Shown here: positions 1 through 12,708 of the stretch, piece by piece
Layout of the letters: each line of letters begins with the position of its first letter
Numbering within the stretch: position 1 is the first letter of the stretch
NCBI GenBank assembly: GCA_019454045.1
Contig: SKCR01001828.1
Span: forward strand, 1-64,000
Reading direction: 5' to 3'
Length of the DNA: 64,000 bases
Source: Zanthoxylum bungeanum
Lineage: Eukaryota; Streptophyta; Magnoliopsida; Sapindales; Rutaceae
Position numbers and translations under genes: made by a program
The notes under the pieces: generated by a model
The model's database searches: none
The model's input: only the letters and a program-made list of their open reading frames with translations
Told to the model about the DNA's origin: nothing

Positions 1-26
1 AAACTTATGTTTCACAATAAATTAAC

Positions 27-773
27 TAGGGGTGGGCGCGGTTCGGTTTGGTTCGGTTTTTAGTATTTTAGGGTTCGGATTTTTTTACCTCTCAAACCAA
101 ACCATTATTTAATGGTTTGGTTCGGATTGAAAATTTTTTAAACCAGCGGTTTACGGATCAGTTCGGTTCGGTTTACGGATTATTATATTTGAAACAAATT
201 TTCATTCACTTAAGTGAAGACAAAAAAAAAAAAAAAAAACCAATCTATCGAACAAATAGTATGAAATGTTATGGTGTAAGTTGTGACTCCATGGAACATA
301 TGCACTCCATTAAAGATTGAAAAATGAAGCACGATTATTTCTTGTATTTTTAAAAAATTACATTGAATAATGATGTTATCATCATTCTAATTAAGAGACA
401 AATCCAACATCTTACTTTCAAGAATAATGATGCTACCATAAAATAAAAAATTTAAGAATAAGGTATTAACAAATAAATTGAAGAATAAATATATTAACAA
501 AAAAATATTCTAACATACTAATAAAAAGAAAACATATAATAAAATTAAAAGAAAAATACAAAAAATTTTATAAAAATATATAATTTTTTTAATTATAACG
601 GTTCGGTTCGGTTTAACAGGTGCGGTTCAGATTAGCTCCTGAATCGAACCGTAAACCGTTTGGGGTGGGCATGGGCCAATCCGAACCGCAAACCGAACCG
701 TTAGAAAAAAAACCGTAAATTCGGTTCGGTTTGCGGTTTGATTCGATTCGGTCGATTTTTTTGTCCACCCCTA
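27..773. mobile_element. Non-autonomous hAT-type transposon
   Basis: The ends are inverted repeats: TAGGGGTGGGC at 27-37 and GTCCACCCCTA at 763-773, matching at 10 of 11 positions. They are flanked by an exact 8-bp duplication AAATTAAC at 19-26 and 774-781, the size hAT transposases make. Both subterminal regions are rich in GGTTCGGTTT and its complement. The inside is AT-rich with no transposase-like frame, so it needs an outside transposase. A second end-like motif, GGGGTGGGCATGGGCC, near 661-676 hints at an internal duplication or a nested relative. A short open frame at 117-320 is just the repeat read in one frame. Confidence 0.85.
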
Positions 774-781
774 AAATTAAC

Positions 782-2184
782 ATTCATGAATGTGATTGAT
801 CATAAATAATAAGAATATTAAAAAAAAAATTTAACTTTTTTGATTTATGTAAAACAATATACACGTGTATAAAAATGATCATATATTATATTAAACCCTA
901 TTATGAGAGAATTTAATATGTTTGTGACTGAGAATTCAATCTTCGTCCTTCCTTTAAAAGTCATCGCCGGTCAACATTATCATTTTTATAACATAGAAGG
1001 TTCGATAAATAAATAGTTTATCTTAGTTGAAGTTTCAAAAACCTAATCTCTCGTAAGATTTAACCCCCCTTTTTTTTTTCCCAAACAATAAATTCAGTGG
1101 CGTTTAATTGGGCGTGAACCGTCGAAAGATCTGATAATTCATCTAAAAATCCAAAGGGGGTCCTTAGAAATATTCCGATATTTTTGAAGCCCAATTGGCT
1201 TTTAGTTCTAGACCGTCAAGATGAAAATATTAATGATCCAAAACAAATTTTCGAAGGGATCCACAAAATGTTTTTATTTAGATTATTTGTTATGAATTTT
1301 GTACTATAAGTTTTTCGTTTTAAAATCAACATTTTTATGTTTGTGACAATACTAGCTCGTTTATAGTCGTTCTGAAAAGTTTATATGTAATTTGAAATTA
1401 TCTAAGTAGTACTTGTTCCATTCATCTAGGGATGTAATGACAATGATAGGGGATGACGACAATCTTCAGATGTTTTCATCCATCGTAAGTATTTTAGCAA
1501 AGGAGATAGGGCTCCAAATTGTTCCGAATCTTGAATAACATATAATTTTTTAAAAAATAATTTTAAATCATTTAAAAATATATTGGTTGGACTATTACAT
1601 TATCCTAAAATAAAACATATATTTCCAAAAAAAAAAAAAGTGATTAAATATATTACACAAATCACAATATATTTAGAAAGATTAAAATTTGTATTTTATA
1701 TATTTTTGTTTGGTCTATAACTTAACAAAAAAAAAAAAATAGATCCCTTATTAAAAAGTATGTGTATATATATAAATATTAAGATATTTTTATTTACATC
1801 AATATAAAATTATAATAGTCATTTGACTATAATTTATTGAAAATTTGAAAAATAATTGTTATTTTTAGATTATTTTTTATTGATTTTGAATTATAAGTGT
1901 TATTTTAGATGTTGAATTATTTTTGTTTAGTTATGAATGTTTTTTATTTTATTTTAGTTATCTAAAATTAAATAATTTGAAAATAAAAAATATAAAGCCA
2001 TATTTTTTTTCCAATTAAATAACCGAGAATCTACACGGTGAATCCGTAAAAAATATAGGGATCCAAATCCATAAAATTTAGTGATGATCCCGATCCATGC
2101 AGATTCATATCCATATTTTACCATCTCTAAATGGGAATTTTACCTGATCTTGTGTCATCCCCGAAGAAGAAAACGATATTAATG
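782..2184. other. AT-rich intergenic DNA, no gene seen
   Basis: Rich in A and T runs. I see no frame resembling a known protein, no RNA gene and no clear repeat boundary. Confidence 0.6.
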
Positions 2185-2668
2185 ATATGTTTGGTTGGGG
2201 AGAATAGAATGTGAGCCGAGAGAATGAGTTTAGGAGATGTCTGTTCATTCAATTGGTTGGATTTTAAAGAGGTATATGAACGTGAGCTTCGACTCCTTAT
2301 TCAGCTCATGTGGCAATAAACAATTTTTCTAATATATGTGATATTGTAATTACCACATTGGGAAGAATAACATAATTATTAAATTTACCAAATAACCCGA
2401 TTAAGTTTTAACCGTTAAATATAATTTATTTTAACCGTTCGATCATCTTTTTTTATTATTATTTTTATAACATTAGTTGTCTTATGAGAAAGTTTTAGTC
2501 ATATGTGTGGGTCAAAGTATCAAGTCAATGACAAATAATATTATGTATTGATGATACATAATAATAATATTCAAACTTAATGAGAAAGGGGTAAAAACGA
2601 CATTTAATATATTTTTCAAATTTATTTACCTATCACCCATGCTCATTCTTTCATTCAACTAAACATAT
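2185..2668. mobile_element. Candidate MITE with imperfect inverted ends
   Basis: ATATGTTTGGTTGGGGAGA at 2185 is answered near 2640-2668 by the inverted counterpart of ATATGTTTAGTTGAATGAA, followed in both arms by AGAATG-like sequence. The interior has no coding frame. No target-site duplication could be fixed, and another partly matching inverted end lies at about 2760-2775, so the boundary is uncertain. Confidence 0.3.
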
Positions 2669-4535
2669 AATTTCTCATTTTCAAATTCATTAACTCTCTC
2701 TCTCTTCTCCATTTATATTAAACTCATGATAGTCTCATCTTAAACTCATTGTCACCTTAAACCAAATATATAATAAATTTTTCCGTTACCTATATCTGAC
2801 ATTTATTTTTTCAATTTTCATCTTCAATCTCCATCTCAATTGGGGAGGTCACTGCGGGTCCCGTCCGATTTATGTCCTCCCTAGTCCCATCCACTTATTG
2901 CGTCAGAAGACAATGGTTTGATGTGCCCAATTCCACAAGCCTGGGCTAGAGCCCAATTGCGGAACAAATTCAGGAAAAAATATGGGGTTGAATTAAAATT
3001 TTACCAATTTAATGTTATATTTTATGTTTGGCCTTCTCACTTATAAAGATTATGAATTATAGACTACTGGTGTTTATAGTCTATCAAGTAATATATTTCA
3101 TATCATATATTCATAATAATCTCTATTATTGGATCTCTAGGTAATTTATGTTATAGCCTCAACCTCAAATTTTTAATTTTTTCATTGTCGCATTTGTCGA
3201 ATTAAAATCCCGATTCTACCTGTTGTATATCTTGTAGTTTCTGTGATGCCTGCGGGTACTTATCACTCATTTGTCACAACAATACCATTAAATATTCATT
3301 GCCATTGCTGGTGTCAAAATTTTTGTGGCAACATCCACTATTTTGCATTATATACATAAAAATACTCTGTGATAGAGATATAATACCGGAAATTTAAGTT
3401 GATGAAATTTGTGGCAACATCCAAATTTTTATGAAATTTCCTTCCCCATTTCTGGTGTTTTACTGTATCCATTGAAGTTGATATTCTAGGATACCCAAAG
3501 ATAAAAACTTTACTAGCTAAAAGATGAAAAACTTCGAATATTATGCTGATCAGTTGCTTTGTAAGATTAGGCAAATAAAAGACCAAAGAGAAGGATTAAT
3601 AAAGTTATCAAAATAAAATTTCAAGCGGATTCTTCTCTAGATAGTCACCTAGGGCTATGCCTGATGAGGTTTCCATTGCTGGCAGCAAAGAGAGTTTGTT
3701 CAGCTCTCTTTTCAATTCCTGTATAGGAGTATGACTTGGTGGCATGGAGTTTATGATTTGTTTGCTCAAATTTTGGGTTCGAATTCAGGGGGTGTACTTT
3801 TTTTAAGAGTCTAGGACAACCGTTGATTTTATCTACTCCATTTAAATCAGGTTTGAGTGATTTAACGACAGAATTTTCAACGTTTCCAAAAAAATCAATA
3901 ACAAATTTTAATTTCGGATTACACCCTAATGCCAAATTCTGGCTGTATTTAAGAACTAAGATCCGTGTGGTAATTATTGACATATTAGTAGAATCTTGTA
4001 TGTTTCCTCTTGGATGGAATAGATACATTAGCCCCCTTTTGACCACAATATAATAAGCATTTTCATACATAATTAAATGATTGATTATTCTTCTTCAGCT
4101 AGCTAGCTAGCAACTACTCATATAGTGAAATGGGTAGATAAATTGTCCCATCTCTGCCTAATCTCTTGTTTGCTTATAACACTGACAACAGGAATAATAA
4201 TAATGACAGCTTACAAATGCTGTTCTTTGAAAGAGATACAACAACAAATGTAGGTAAATTAAGCATCATATATATTAAGGACCAGTTATTAATTGTACAT
4301 GTCTTGCTATTCTCATTTAGCACGGTTGCATAAACTTCAATTCTTCAACTGCATATATAAACATGACTCATAATTTCATATACATAATATTATGCTAACA
4401 GCTAAACCAGATGCTTCTTGGGTCATTTTTCACCTCTAGTTACCCTAACCCTCGCAGCAAGTCAGACTGTCCCTCTAATTAATAATTAATACTAGTATAT
4501 TAAAAAAATTAAGAACATTAAACCAAAATTCCAAG
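2669..4535. other. Intergenic DNA downstream of the DUF4378 gene
   Basis: No recognisable gene. A 141-codon minus-strand frame at 3645-4070 is open, but it matches no family I know and has no supporting context. The last part may hold the 3' untranslated region of the gene ending at 4536. Confidence 0.5.
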
Positions 4536-7500
4536 TTAAACAACTAGTTCCTCGGATAATTCCTTCATCAGTACCCCAAAGATAGCAAGTTCGATTTCGA
4601 ACGCTGTCTCTCCCACCTGTTCCTGATATGTTTTCCACCCGTCAAGTTCTCTTCTAAGGTCTTGTTCTACCATCATGTCAATGGTATTTGATTCCACCTC
4701 TTTCCATGAATCCAATCTCTTACAAACCCTTGTCACCACCACGTCTTTGTCGTCAGACCAGTTCTGCTCTCGCTCTTCCTCCGCAATTAGATCAGCAACC
4801 AGTCTCTTTATGTCTTCAGGAATTCGCCGTACATGATGGAAGCTTGATTTGCTTAAGACTTCTTTAACAGATTCATCGACATCATTTTGTTTATCCAATG
4901 AAACTGACTCATAATACTCACACTCCTCTTGTTGCTCTAGGTCGTAAGTATCGTTCTCATTATCATCTTGTTCTTGTTCTAAAATTCGCTTCTCCAGTTC
5001 AACAGGATCCAACTCTGCCAGTTTTTCAAATCTCCGTAGCTTGTGTTAGTGTAACAGTTGCTTCTTTGCTCCTGTAAGAAGTAAGAACACAAGCAAGAAA
5101 AAAAGCAGAACGTCGGTATCAAATATCAGTTACCCCTTTGATAATTCATGACGCAAATAATAGGATAAATGCCTATGCAGAATGCAAAGTACAAATAATG
5201 AGTTCCGGTACAATTCAAGTGCCTTCCATTAAAACAGATCTCAACTGAATAATTTATTGCTTGCAGCTCTGTTTCCAGTCTTAATTCAATTACTGGGTCA
5301 TAGGCTTTGCAGTTTGCACTACACAAATAAATCTCAAATGTGCTCTCAATGCACAATAAACGGTAGGGCTATGAATTTAAGCTGTAATAGGTTCCATAAG
5401 ATTTAAGCTTCCAGTTGAATAAATGAGTTCATTAATCACCATATCTAAAATAGAAAGTGACAGTTGTCAACTTAGTATGGCCTTCCACCATCCACATGTA
5501 GGTCTGAGTTGAAGTTATGACAACAAACTAACTATTTTTTCCGTTTAAGAGTTATATTTGAATTAATTACATCATACATCTACAAGTACAAGAAACTGAA
5601 TCCACTGAAGAAAATGAAAGGAAGTTTGAGAACACCGGAAATTACTACAAGGGAAATTGTTTAACTCAAAGAAGTAAAAAAAATGTTTAAAATATCTATT
5701 TCTGTTTATTGCTATCGAGATACAACAGATTAGAAGGGCAATTGGGTCAAAGTCAATTGCTGCAACCAATTTATGCAACAATCAAACAAGCAGAAGGTTT
5801 TCGGTAAAGGATTTAAATTTAAGTTAGATTGATGATTGCATAGTCCAATAAACTGAAGAGTACACAGATGTAAACTTCATAAATTTGTGGGTCATATGCA
5901 AAGTTATGACAACATTAGGTGTGTCTGCTTCATCAACAATGAAAACACTACACCAACAGAACAATTTAACACTGTTATCTTCTAACAAGCAATCTTGAAA
6001 TGGATCCCACACAGATATTATTTGTTTTCAAAAAAATTATTGCATTGGATCAATTTAAGACGTCGTTGTTTCAAAGATAACACATGCATACGACCATGAC
6101 CTCCTAAAACAACAAACATTAAACAAACGCAAAAGTATGCAGAACAAAATATAGTATGCTGATTGATAAAGACTAGACAACTAACAAAGGAAGGGTACAC
6201 AATTAAAAAAAAAAATGTAGCAAGTTAAAAACACCTGATTACTTACTTTGTACAATTGCATAGCTGCATTCAAGATCATACTCGCCTTCATCTTCATCTT
6301 CATCTTCATGTCCTTCATCATCGTCCTCGAATGGAGGGTCCAATACTGATACAGGACTGCACTGTTCCTTCTCTTCTTCATCCGCTGCTTCGACTTTGAA
6401 TTTCTTTATGTTCTCTATCTCATGATTCTCATTTTCCTGTTACACAATTATTATAACATGATTAAGATATTATTACAATGCATTTGATCTTCATAATAGG
6501 TGAATTAAGAATGAGAATTATCATTCCAAATAGGTGGCCTTAGATGACTTCTCATCTAACTTTTTTTTTAAAAAAATCTACTGCTGAAAATATGAATTTA
6601 CTGAGAGGGAAGTCGGATTTCATTGATGGGAAACAACAGAAAAGGACAAGGAAGATTTGTCCTTTTTGGCAAATTATTTTCTAGACACACTTAAAATTAA
6701 TTACAGGATTTGCATGGCAGAGACATGATCAGAAGTACACTTTTGCATAAAACATACAAAGAAGCGACGAAGACAAATAATCGAATGACATTTATAACCC
6801 TATAAAGAGCCAGATCTTTTGCAAATCATGTAAATAAAAGCAGGGCATAGTTGATAATAAACAGAGACTTTCGGCCAAAATTTCACAAGTGACCGTATTG
6901 CCGACAATTAAAACATGACAAACTCAGTCAGCTCAGCTGGTTCGCGAGTTAACTCATTATTGAGAAAATGACGTTAAAGGACAAACCTCTTTTTGTGTGG
7001 CGAATCGGGGAGTCCGCCGGCGATTAGAAATCCGGCGTCCGGCGACCAGGGGAAGGACTTGTTTGAAGCACAAAACGGAAAGGGCTTTCACAGAAGCGCT
7101 TCTCACAAGATAAAAAATCTGTGCTTTCAATCTCTTGCTCTTCAAAATCATCATCATCAGACTGGCTACTACATGAAGTCTCTATATCCAGTTCTAAAGA
7201 CTTACTGTCTTCATTGGTTTCAGACCAAACAGCACTGCAAGAACAAGAAAATCCCATTCCCGTCTCAGAAGCACTTTTCTCCACCACACCCGCCATTTTT
7301 TCCTCATCACAAGCTTTTCTACGCCCAACGGAAGAATCCCACCTCAAAATATCCTTCACAGACACCTTAACTTTATCGTCACTCTCTTCACGCTTCCAAT
7401 TTCTACTCCTATGAGTGAGCTTCCTTCTAATGGAACCAAACAAACCAAAAGCATTGTTTTTGCTCTGGTTCTTTTCTTTGAAGATTGTTTCTGAATCCTA

Positions 7501-7846
7501 AGCGCAGCTTCAAGAAGCAATGTTGCAGTTCCTGAAGGGATGTGAAGAAAGATTCCATTTGGACTCCTGCAAGGGCTTTTAGCTTTAGCTGGAGATGGGA
7601 ATTCAAAGAGAGAAGATTTTCTTGGGTCCGGTGAGTCATGAAACGAGAAAAAGCAAGCGTTTTTGCAAAATTTGATGGAAACTTTGTTGTTTGTGATATG
7701 GGTTTCCGTTTCTTGATGACTTGTATTTGTGTTTTTGCTGCTGACGCTTTCAGCTGGCAACGCCTGTCAGCAATGTAGTTCTTGAGTTGAAATGGCTCTT
7801 GATCTTCTTTAAGTAGCTCGTGCAAGTGCTTTTGTTGTGCCATCAT
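4536..7846 (-). pseudogene. DUF4378-domain (TRM/LONGIFOLIA-like) gene, disrupted
   Basis: Three exons can be read on the minus strand: about 7846-6987, 6436-6247 and 5071-4536, with GT donors after 6987 and 6247 and AG acceptors before 6436 and 5071. Exon 1 begins MAQQKHLHELLKEDQEPF and includes IFLHIPSGTATLLLEAALRI and SPFRFVLQTSPSPG. Exon 2 is acidic (CSPVSVLDPPFEDDDEG). Exon 3 holds the C-terminal DUF4378 region, ending GETAFEIELAIFGVLMKELS. This layout is typical of plant DUF4378 proteins, some of which (TRM family) are linked to microtubule organisation; the role here is unknown. Lesions: one base missing from homopolymers at 7667-7670 and 7457-7461, probably another at 6990-6994, an in-frame TAA at 7024-7026 where relatives have Leu, and a 6-bp near-duplication that adds TAA at 5046-5048. 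It could be a true pseudogene or partly a consensus-error artefact. Confidence 0.78.
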
Positions 7847-7980
7847 CACAGTTTTAAAGCTTCAATTTTTTTTTTTAAATGAATTTGATATATTCAAACA
7901 TGAAACAGTTGAAGAGATTTCAACTTTTGACCTAAAAATGCAATGCAAGAAAGAGGTTTTGAATATGAAATATAGAAAAA

Positions 7981-7996
7981 GAGAGAGAGAGAGAGA
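7981..7996. repeat. (GA)n microsatellite upstream of the DUF4378 gene
   Basis: Eight GA units lie about 135 bp upstream of the likely start codon on the minus strand, a common place for CT/GA tracts in plant 5' regions. No TATA box was identified with certainty. Confidence 0.7.
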
Positions 7997-8251
7997 AGGG
8001 AAGGAATGAGGAGAGTTCCTGATTCAAATCTGGGGAGGGTCACAATATCGAGGCAGATAGTGGCGACGATGAAGCTTTATAATTAACTTGTGAATTAATA
8101 AATAAAATAAAATAAATAGATACGACACAAAACTATCGAGTTAAAAAATATGTAAAAACAGAGGTTACCGCTAAAGCAGCTGTAGCTGTTGCCGTTTGAG
8201 GTCCAAATTTTATGTCCCATTAATTATATTTTATTTATGTTCTATTAATTA

Positions 8252-8340
8252 ATTTGAACAATTAATATTTCTCATTAAATTTGATTGATGAGTGTTAAAA
8301 TCAAAATTCTCTCATGAGAAATATTAATTATTCAAATTTA
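8252..8340. repeat. Small fold-back inverted repeat
   Basis: AATTTGAACAATTAATATTT then CTCAT in the left arm is matched by the complement of ATGAGAAATATTAATTATTC then AAATTT in the right arm, with about 35 bp between. It could be a degenerate MITE; no flanking duplication was established. Confidence 0.4.
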
Positions 8341-8653
8341 AATGATGGAATATGAGAGGGAGTATAATGGATGGAAAAGAAGATTTGTACTCTGCTTTTC
8401 ATGGTCGTAACTAGTCGTAACTAGTAAGAAGAGAGGATCTGGTTCTGGCTGCTGAATTAATAATTTACTATCAACATTAAAGCACTAGATATAATTTGTT
8501 ACTGCACGAGATATAAGGTTTCATGTTAATTACATATATCACCATCTGGATTTTAGTATACATTTAAATATGAGAATCTAAATAAATACTTTTATAGCAC
8601 GCAATCTAAAAATCCATAACATAAACTTAAAGATAAGATAATTTCTATTTTTT
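8341..8653. other. Intergenic AT-rich spacer
   Basis: No gene or RNA seen. The decamer TCGTAACTAG occurs twice in tandem at about 8405-8424. Confidence 0.5.
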
Positions 8654-9034
8654 GTTTGGATTGATAGAAAATGATGGAATGGAAGGGAGTATAATAAAAA
8701 GAATATCGGGCTATTGAATTAGGAGTTGAGATGAAAAGTAACTTTAAAAAATAATATTATATATAAAAACAAATTTCCCCTTTCAAAAAAACATTAATTT
8801 TATTTTTATTTTTTATGTTTAAAATCTAAAAGACATAACTATCTTTAAAACCTATTTTATACATTCAATTTCATTACTATTTATTTACAAAATAATATTT
8901 TGGAACATTATATTATAAACCTCTCATTTTTTCCACAAACAAAATTATAATATATTACACTTCATTTCGTTTCGTTACATTTCATTCTATTGAGTTACAT
9001 TTCATTATAAATCATCTTCTTTCATCAATCCAAA
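8654..9034. mobile_element. Candidate MITE with GTTTGGATTGA ends
   Basis: GTTTGGATTGA at 8654 is matched exactly by its complement TCAATCCAAAC at 9024-9034, and the next bases (A/G-rich, ATGATGGAATGG against GAAAGAAGATGA) are partly alike. The interior is AT-rich and non-coding. The outer right flank reads CATAGCCTAA. The target-site duplication is unresolved. Confidence 0.4.
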
Positions 9035-9245
9035 CATAGCCTAATTCCACGCATGGAGAAATACATCCACATCTTGATTATGTGCCTTTAATATCCTAAA
9101 AAGTACCGACCCAATGAAAAATGTACACTCAAATTAACATGAGGACATTTATAGTAGGAAAATGAGTCGGATTTTAAAAAACATTATCACATTTTTAGTG
9201 TTTTTTTTAATCTAAACTCGGACCTTAAAAAATATATAAGAGTAT

Positions 9246-9944
9246 TGATACGAAACCGGATACGAATAGACGAAATCCGATCCAAGATCCTATAGACCCC
9301 CAAAGAACATGTCATTGAAAACCCTTGGAGATAGCCTCAGATGAATTTTGCCAGCAAATCGGACGCCACAAAGGATACCAACCATTTGATAAGTCTTTGT
9401 TCAATCACTGAACGATGATAAAATTTTCTTAATCTCAATAAAAAAGTTACTATTCACGCACATAAAATTGGGTCTTTCGTTAAGAGTTGTTTTTGAGTTT
9501 AAATAGTAACATACTCAAACCCTAAGAGAGCTAAAAAGACTAAAATAGCCTTAAATTACCCATTACCAACCAAAAGCCCATAACTCATAATTTCTAGCCC
9601 ATTTTAAACCATAAATAAATAAAATAAACTAACCCAAATTATAAATAAAAATGGTCGTCCAAGTTGGTTCCATACATGCAAATAAATAATAAATAATCTT
9701 AAACGAACGAAATCGATTCATGCTGCTCCTCGATGACTTGGGTCAAGTGTATAACTCTTGAACCTATTCCTTGAAGTCCAATTGGTCTCGAACCTGCTTG
9801 TTCAATTCAGCTACATAATGTTGGGCCAGGCTTGTCATAGCGTCATTGATCTTCCGAGCTCTGTGTCTTGTAATTGGTCCAACTGGCACATGGATTGGAT
9901 GAATTGTGGTCTAGGCTGAACCAGGTGCAGCTATGATCACATCA
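9246..9944 (-). repeat. Gypsy LTR A (3' LTR)
   Basis: It begins TGATACGAAA and ends GATCACATCA on the plus strand, so its tips are the inverted TGAT and ATCA. It is preceded by AGTAT. A purine-rich tract (minus strand) adjoins its inner edge. Confidence 0.9.
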
Positions 9945-9962
9945 TCCCCTCCCTCTTGAAAA
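9945..9962 (-). other. Polypurine tract of the gypsy element
   Basis: On the minus strand, a purine run including AAGAGGGAGGGGA abuts the 3' LTR, the usual plus-strand priming site of LTR elements. The related element ending at 57333 has AAGAGAGGGAGAA in the same place. Confidence 0.75.
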
Positions 9963-10192
9963 GGATTCGACCTCGAATCGACACATGCATCAAAAAGGGA
10001 TAAATCAGAAACATTAAATGAAGCAGAAACATTATACTGACCAGACAGATCAAGCTTATATGCATTATCATTGATCCTTTCGACGACTTGAAAATGACCA
10101 TTTCCTCGAGGTTGAAGCTTAGATCTTCGTTGAGTCGGAAACCTTTCCTTACGCATGTGTAACCAAACCCAATCACCATGCTCAAACACCAC
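9945..10192 (-). pseudogene. Gypsy integrase C-terminal domain
   Basis: The frame contains GDWVWLHMRKERFPTQRRSK, then a GPFQVVERIND-like segment and NAYKLDL, typical of the DNA-binding C-terminal tail of plant gypsy integrases. It runs on to the LTR border, where DSRSNPFQEGGDDV is shared with the smaller relative at 54579-57333. It lies in a different frame from the integrase core just upstream, so one frameshift separates them. Confidence 0.8.
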
Positions 10193-10809
10193 GCGTTTAC
10201 GGCCTTTATTCGCATGAGAAGCGTACTGCTCATTTTTCGTAATATGTGTTCACGTGCTTTCTCATGTGTTTGTTTCACCAATTCTGCTTTATTTTTCCCA
10301 TCTAAACCTAATATTTCCTCAACAGGCAAAGGCAATAAATCCAATGGTGTTAGTGGATTAAAGTCATATACAATTTCAAAAGGTGAATATGAAGTAGAAG
10401 AATGAATGCACCTATTGTATGCAAAATCTATAAATGGAAAACACTTTTCCCATGATTTTAGATTCTTAGTGACTATGGTGCGAAGCAATTGAGTCAAAGT
10501 CATATTGATCACCTCTGTCTGTCCATCTGTTTGAGGGTGACACGTAGTAGAATAAAATAATTTAGTCCATAGCTTACCCCACAAAACCTTCTAGAAATGA
10601 CTCAAGAACTTGGCATCTCTATCAGAAACTATACTCCTAGGAATTCCATGTAGTTGTACTACCTCTCTAAAGAATAAGTCTGATATGTTAGTGGCATCAT
10701 CAGTTTTATGACATGCAATGAAGTGTGCCATTTTGCTAAATCTATCAACCACTATAAAAATGGAATCATTCCCTCGTTTAGTCCTAGGTAAACCCAAGAC
10801 AAAATCCAT
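10193..10809 (-). pseudogene. Gypsy integrase catalytic core
   Basis: Two frames make up the core. 10809-10591 starts [18 protein letters not shown], with the first catalytic Asp near [11 protein letters not shown] and the second in [10 protein letters not shown]. 10584 onward holds CHPQTDGQTEVIN with the catalytic Glu, then YNRCIHSSTSYSPFEIVYDF. The D,D-35-E integrase inserts the cDNA into the genome. A stop at 10591 and a frame change near 10190 break it. Confidence 0.85.
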
Positions 10810-10857
10810 CGAAATATCTACCCATGGTTCACTAGGTACAGGTAATGGAGTATATAA

Positions 10858-11850
10858 TCAATGAGGCTTCACCCTAGAGTTGGCATTTCTACAAGTGAGA
10901 CACCGATCACAAATTCGCTCTACATCGCGCTTCATCTTAGGCCAGTAAAAATGCTCCTTTAAGGTTTCTAGGGTCTTACTAATTCCAAAATGTCCCATTA
11001 GTCCACCTCCATGAGCCTCTCTCACTAATAGCTCACGCATACTACATGCAGGGATGCATAACTTATTTTCTCTAAACAGAAATCCCTCATGCTGGTAGAA
11101 TTTACTAAATGCAGATTTACTACATGTAGCATATATATCACAAAAATCCACATCACATGCATAAAGCTCTTTAATAAATTCAAACCTTAACATTTTAGCA
11201 CCTAAAGAAGTAAGTAAAACATACATGCGTGACAAGGCATCTGCAACTACATTTTCCTTACCTTGTTTGTAGCGAATGACGTACGGGAATGTCTCTACAA
11301 ACTCCATCCATTTAGCATGCCTATTGTTCAGTTTTCCTTGCCCTTTAAGGTGTTTCAAACTCTCATGATCTGTGTGTATCACGAACTCTTTGGGCCATGG
11401 GTAATGCTGCCAATTCTCCAGTGCTCGAACACGTGCATACAACTCCTTATCGTACGTGGGATACCTCAAAGCTGCCCCGTTCAACTTTTCAATGAAGTAC
11501 GCAATAGGTCTTTTCTCTTGCATCAATACCGCCCCAATACCTATACCATTTGCATCACACTCTATCTCAAATGTGCTCTCAAAATTAGGTAGTGCGAGGA
11601 CTGGTGCACTGCATAACCTCTCATTGAGAGTCTGAAAGGCACTCTCTCGAGCTTCACCCCACTGAAATCCAACAGTCTTCTTGACTACCTCAGTCAATAG
11701 TGTTGTTATGCTACTGAAGTCCTTCACAAAACGCATGTAGAAACTTGCCAATATATGAAAACTTCGTACCTCTGACATTGTGGTAGGTGGTGGCCAATCT
11801 CCAATCGCTTTAACTTTATCCTCAACCATCTCTATGTCATCTGCAGTCAC
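10858..11850 (-). pseudogene. Gypsy RNase H and integrase zinc finger
   Basis: A 330-codon frame. The first part is the end of the RT connection ([19 protein letters not shown]). RNase H follows: [36 protein letters not shown] and [18 protein letters not shown]. It ends with the integrase HHCC finger: [20 protein letters not shown] and CDRCLTC. These strip the RNA template and help integrase bind the LTR ends. It is separated from the RT frame by a frameshift at about 11850-11917. Confidence 0.88.
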
Positions 11851-11916
11851 TACAAAATCAAGAAAAATGACTCTATCTATTCAAAATGTGAATTTCTTAT
11901 AATTAGCAAATAATCT

Positions 11917-12708
11917 TTATTTTCTTAAAATATCAAGCACACTTTTCAAATGATCTACATGTTCATCTAAAGATTTATTGTATACTAATATGTCATCAAA
12001 ATATACCACTACAAACTTCTCTATACATGCACGCAACACATGGTTAATAAGTCTCATAAAAATGCTATGGGCGTTTGTTAAACCAAAAGGCATTACTAAC
12101 CACTCATATAGCCCATACTTAGTTTTAAAAACGGTTTTCCATTCGTCACCTTCTCTCATACGAATCTGGTGATATCCACTATTAAGGTCAATTTTACTAA
12201 AAATCTTAGATCCATGCAGTTCATCTAACATATCATCTAGTCTAGGAATGGGATGCCGATACTTTACCGTGATATTATTGATGGCACGACAATCCACGCA
12301 CAGATGCCACGTCTCATCCTTCTTAGGCACTAATAATATCGGTACTGCACACGGGCTCATACTCTCTCGTACGTAACCCTTCTCCATCAGCTTCTCAACT
12401 TGCCTCTGAAGTTCTTTGGTCTCCTCAGGATTACTCCTATATGCGGGTTTATTATGTATGACAGCTCCAAGTACGAAATCAATATGATGTTCTATCCCTC
12501 GAATGGGTGGAAGCCCATTAGGGATGTCCTCCGTGAGTACGTCTTCAAATTCCTGTAAAAGAGAAGAAATAGAGACATGAAGTGAATTGTCAGTGTCAGT
12601 AAGTAAAGAAAAATATGGTGTGTCTTTATACACTAGTAGCAACATGAGTTTGCTAGATTTGTAGGCTCTCCTCACTTCTCCCTCACCAAGATAAAAACTC
12701 TTTTTCAC
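11917..12708 (-). pseudogene. Gypsy reverse transcriptase
   Basis: The frame contains the RT landmarks in order: [36 protein letters not shown] with a catalytic Asp, [18 protein letters not shown], and [11 protein letters not shown] with the active-site Asp pair. The N-terminal side ([20 protein letters not shown]) is the usual linker between protease and RT. The catalytic residues look intact, but the frame is cut off from its neighbours on both sides. Confidence 0.9.

Noticed and set aside
3645..4070. 141-codon minus-strand open frame
   Set aside because: No recognised domain, no homologous motif, and sits in AT-rich intergenic DNA; an opposite-strand frame covers part of it.
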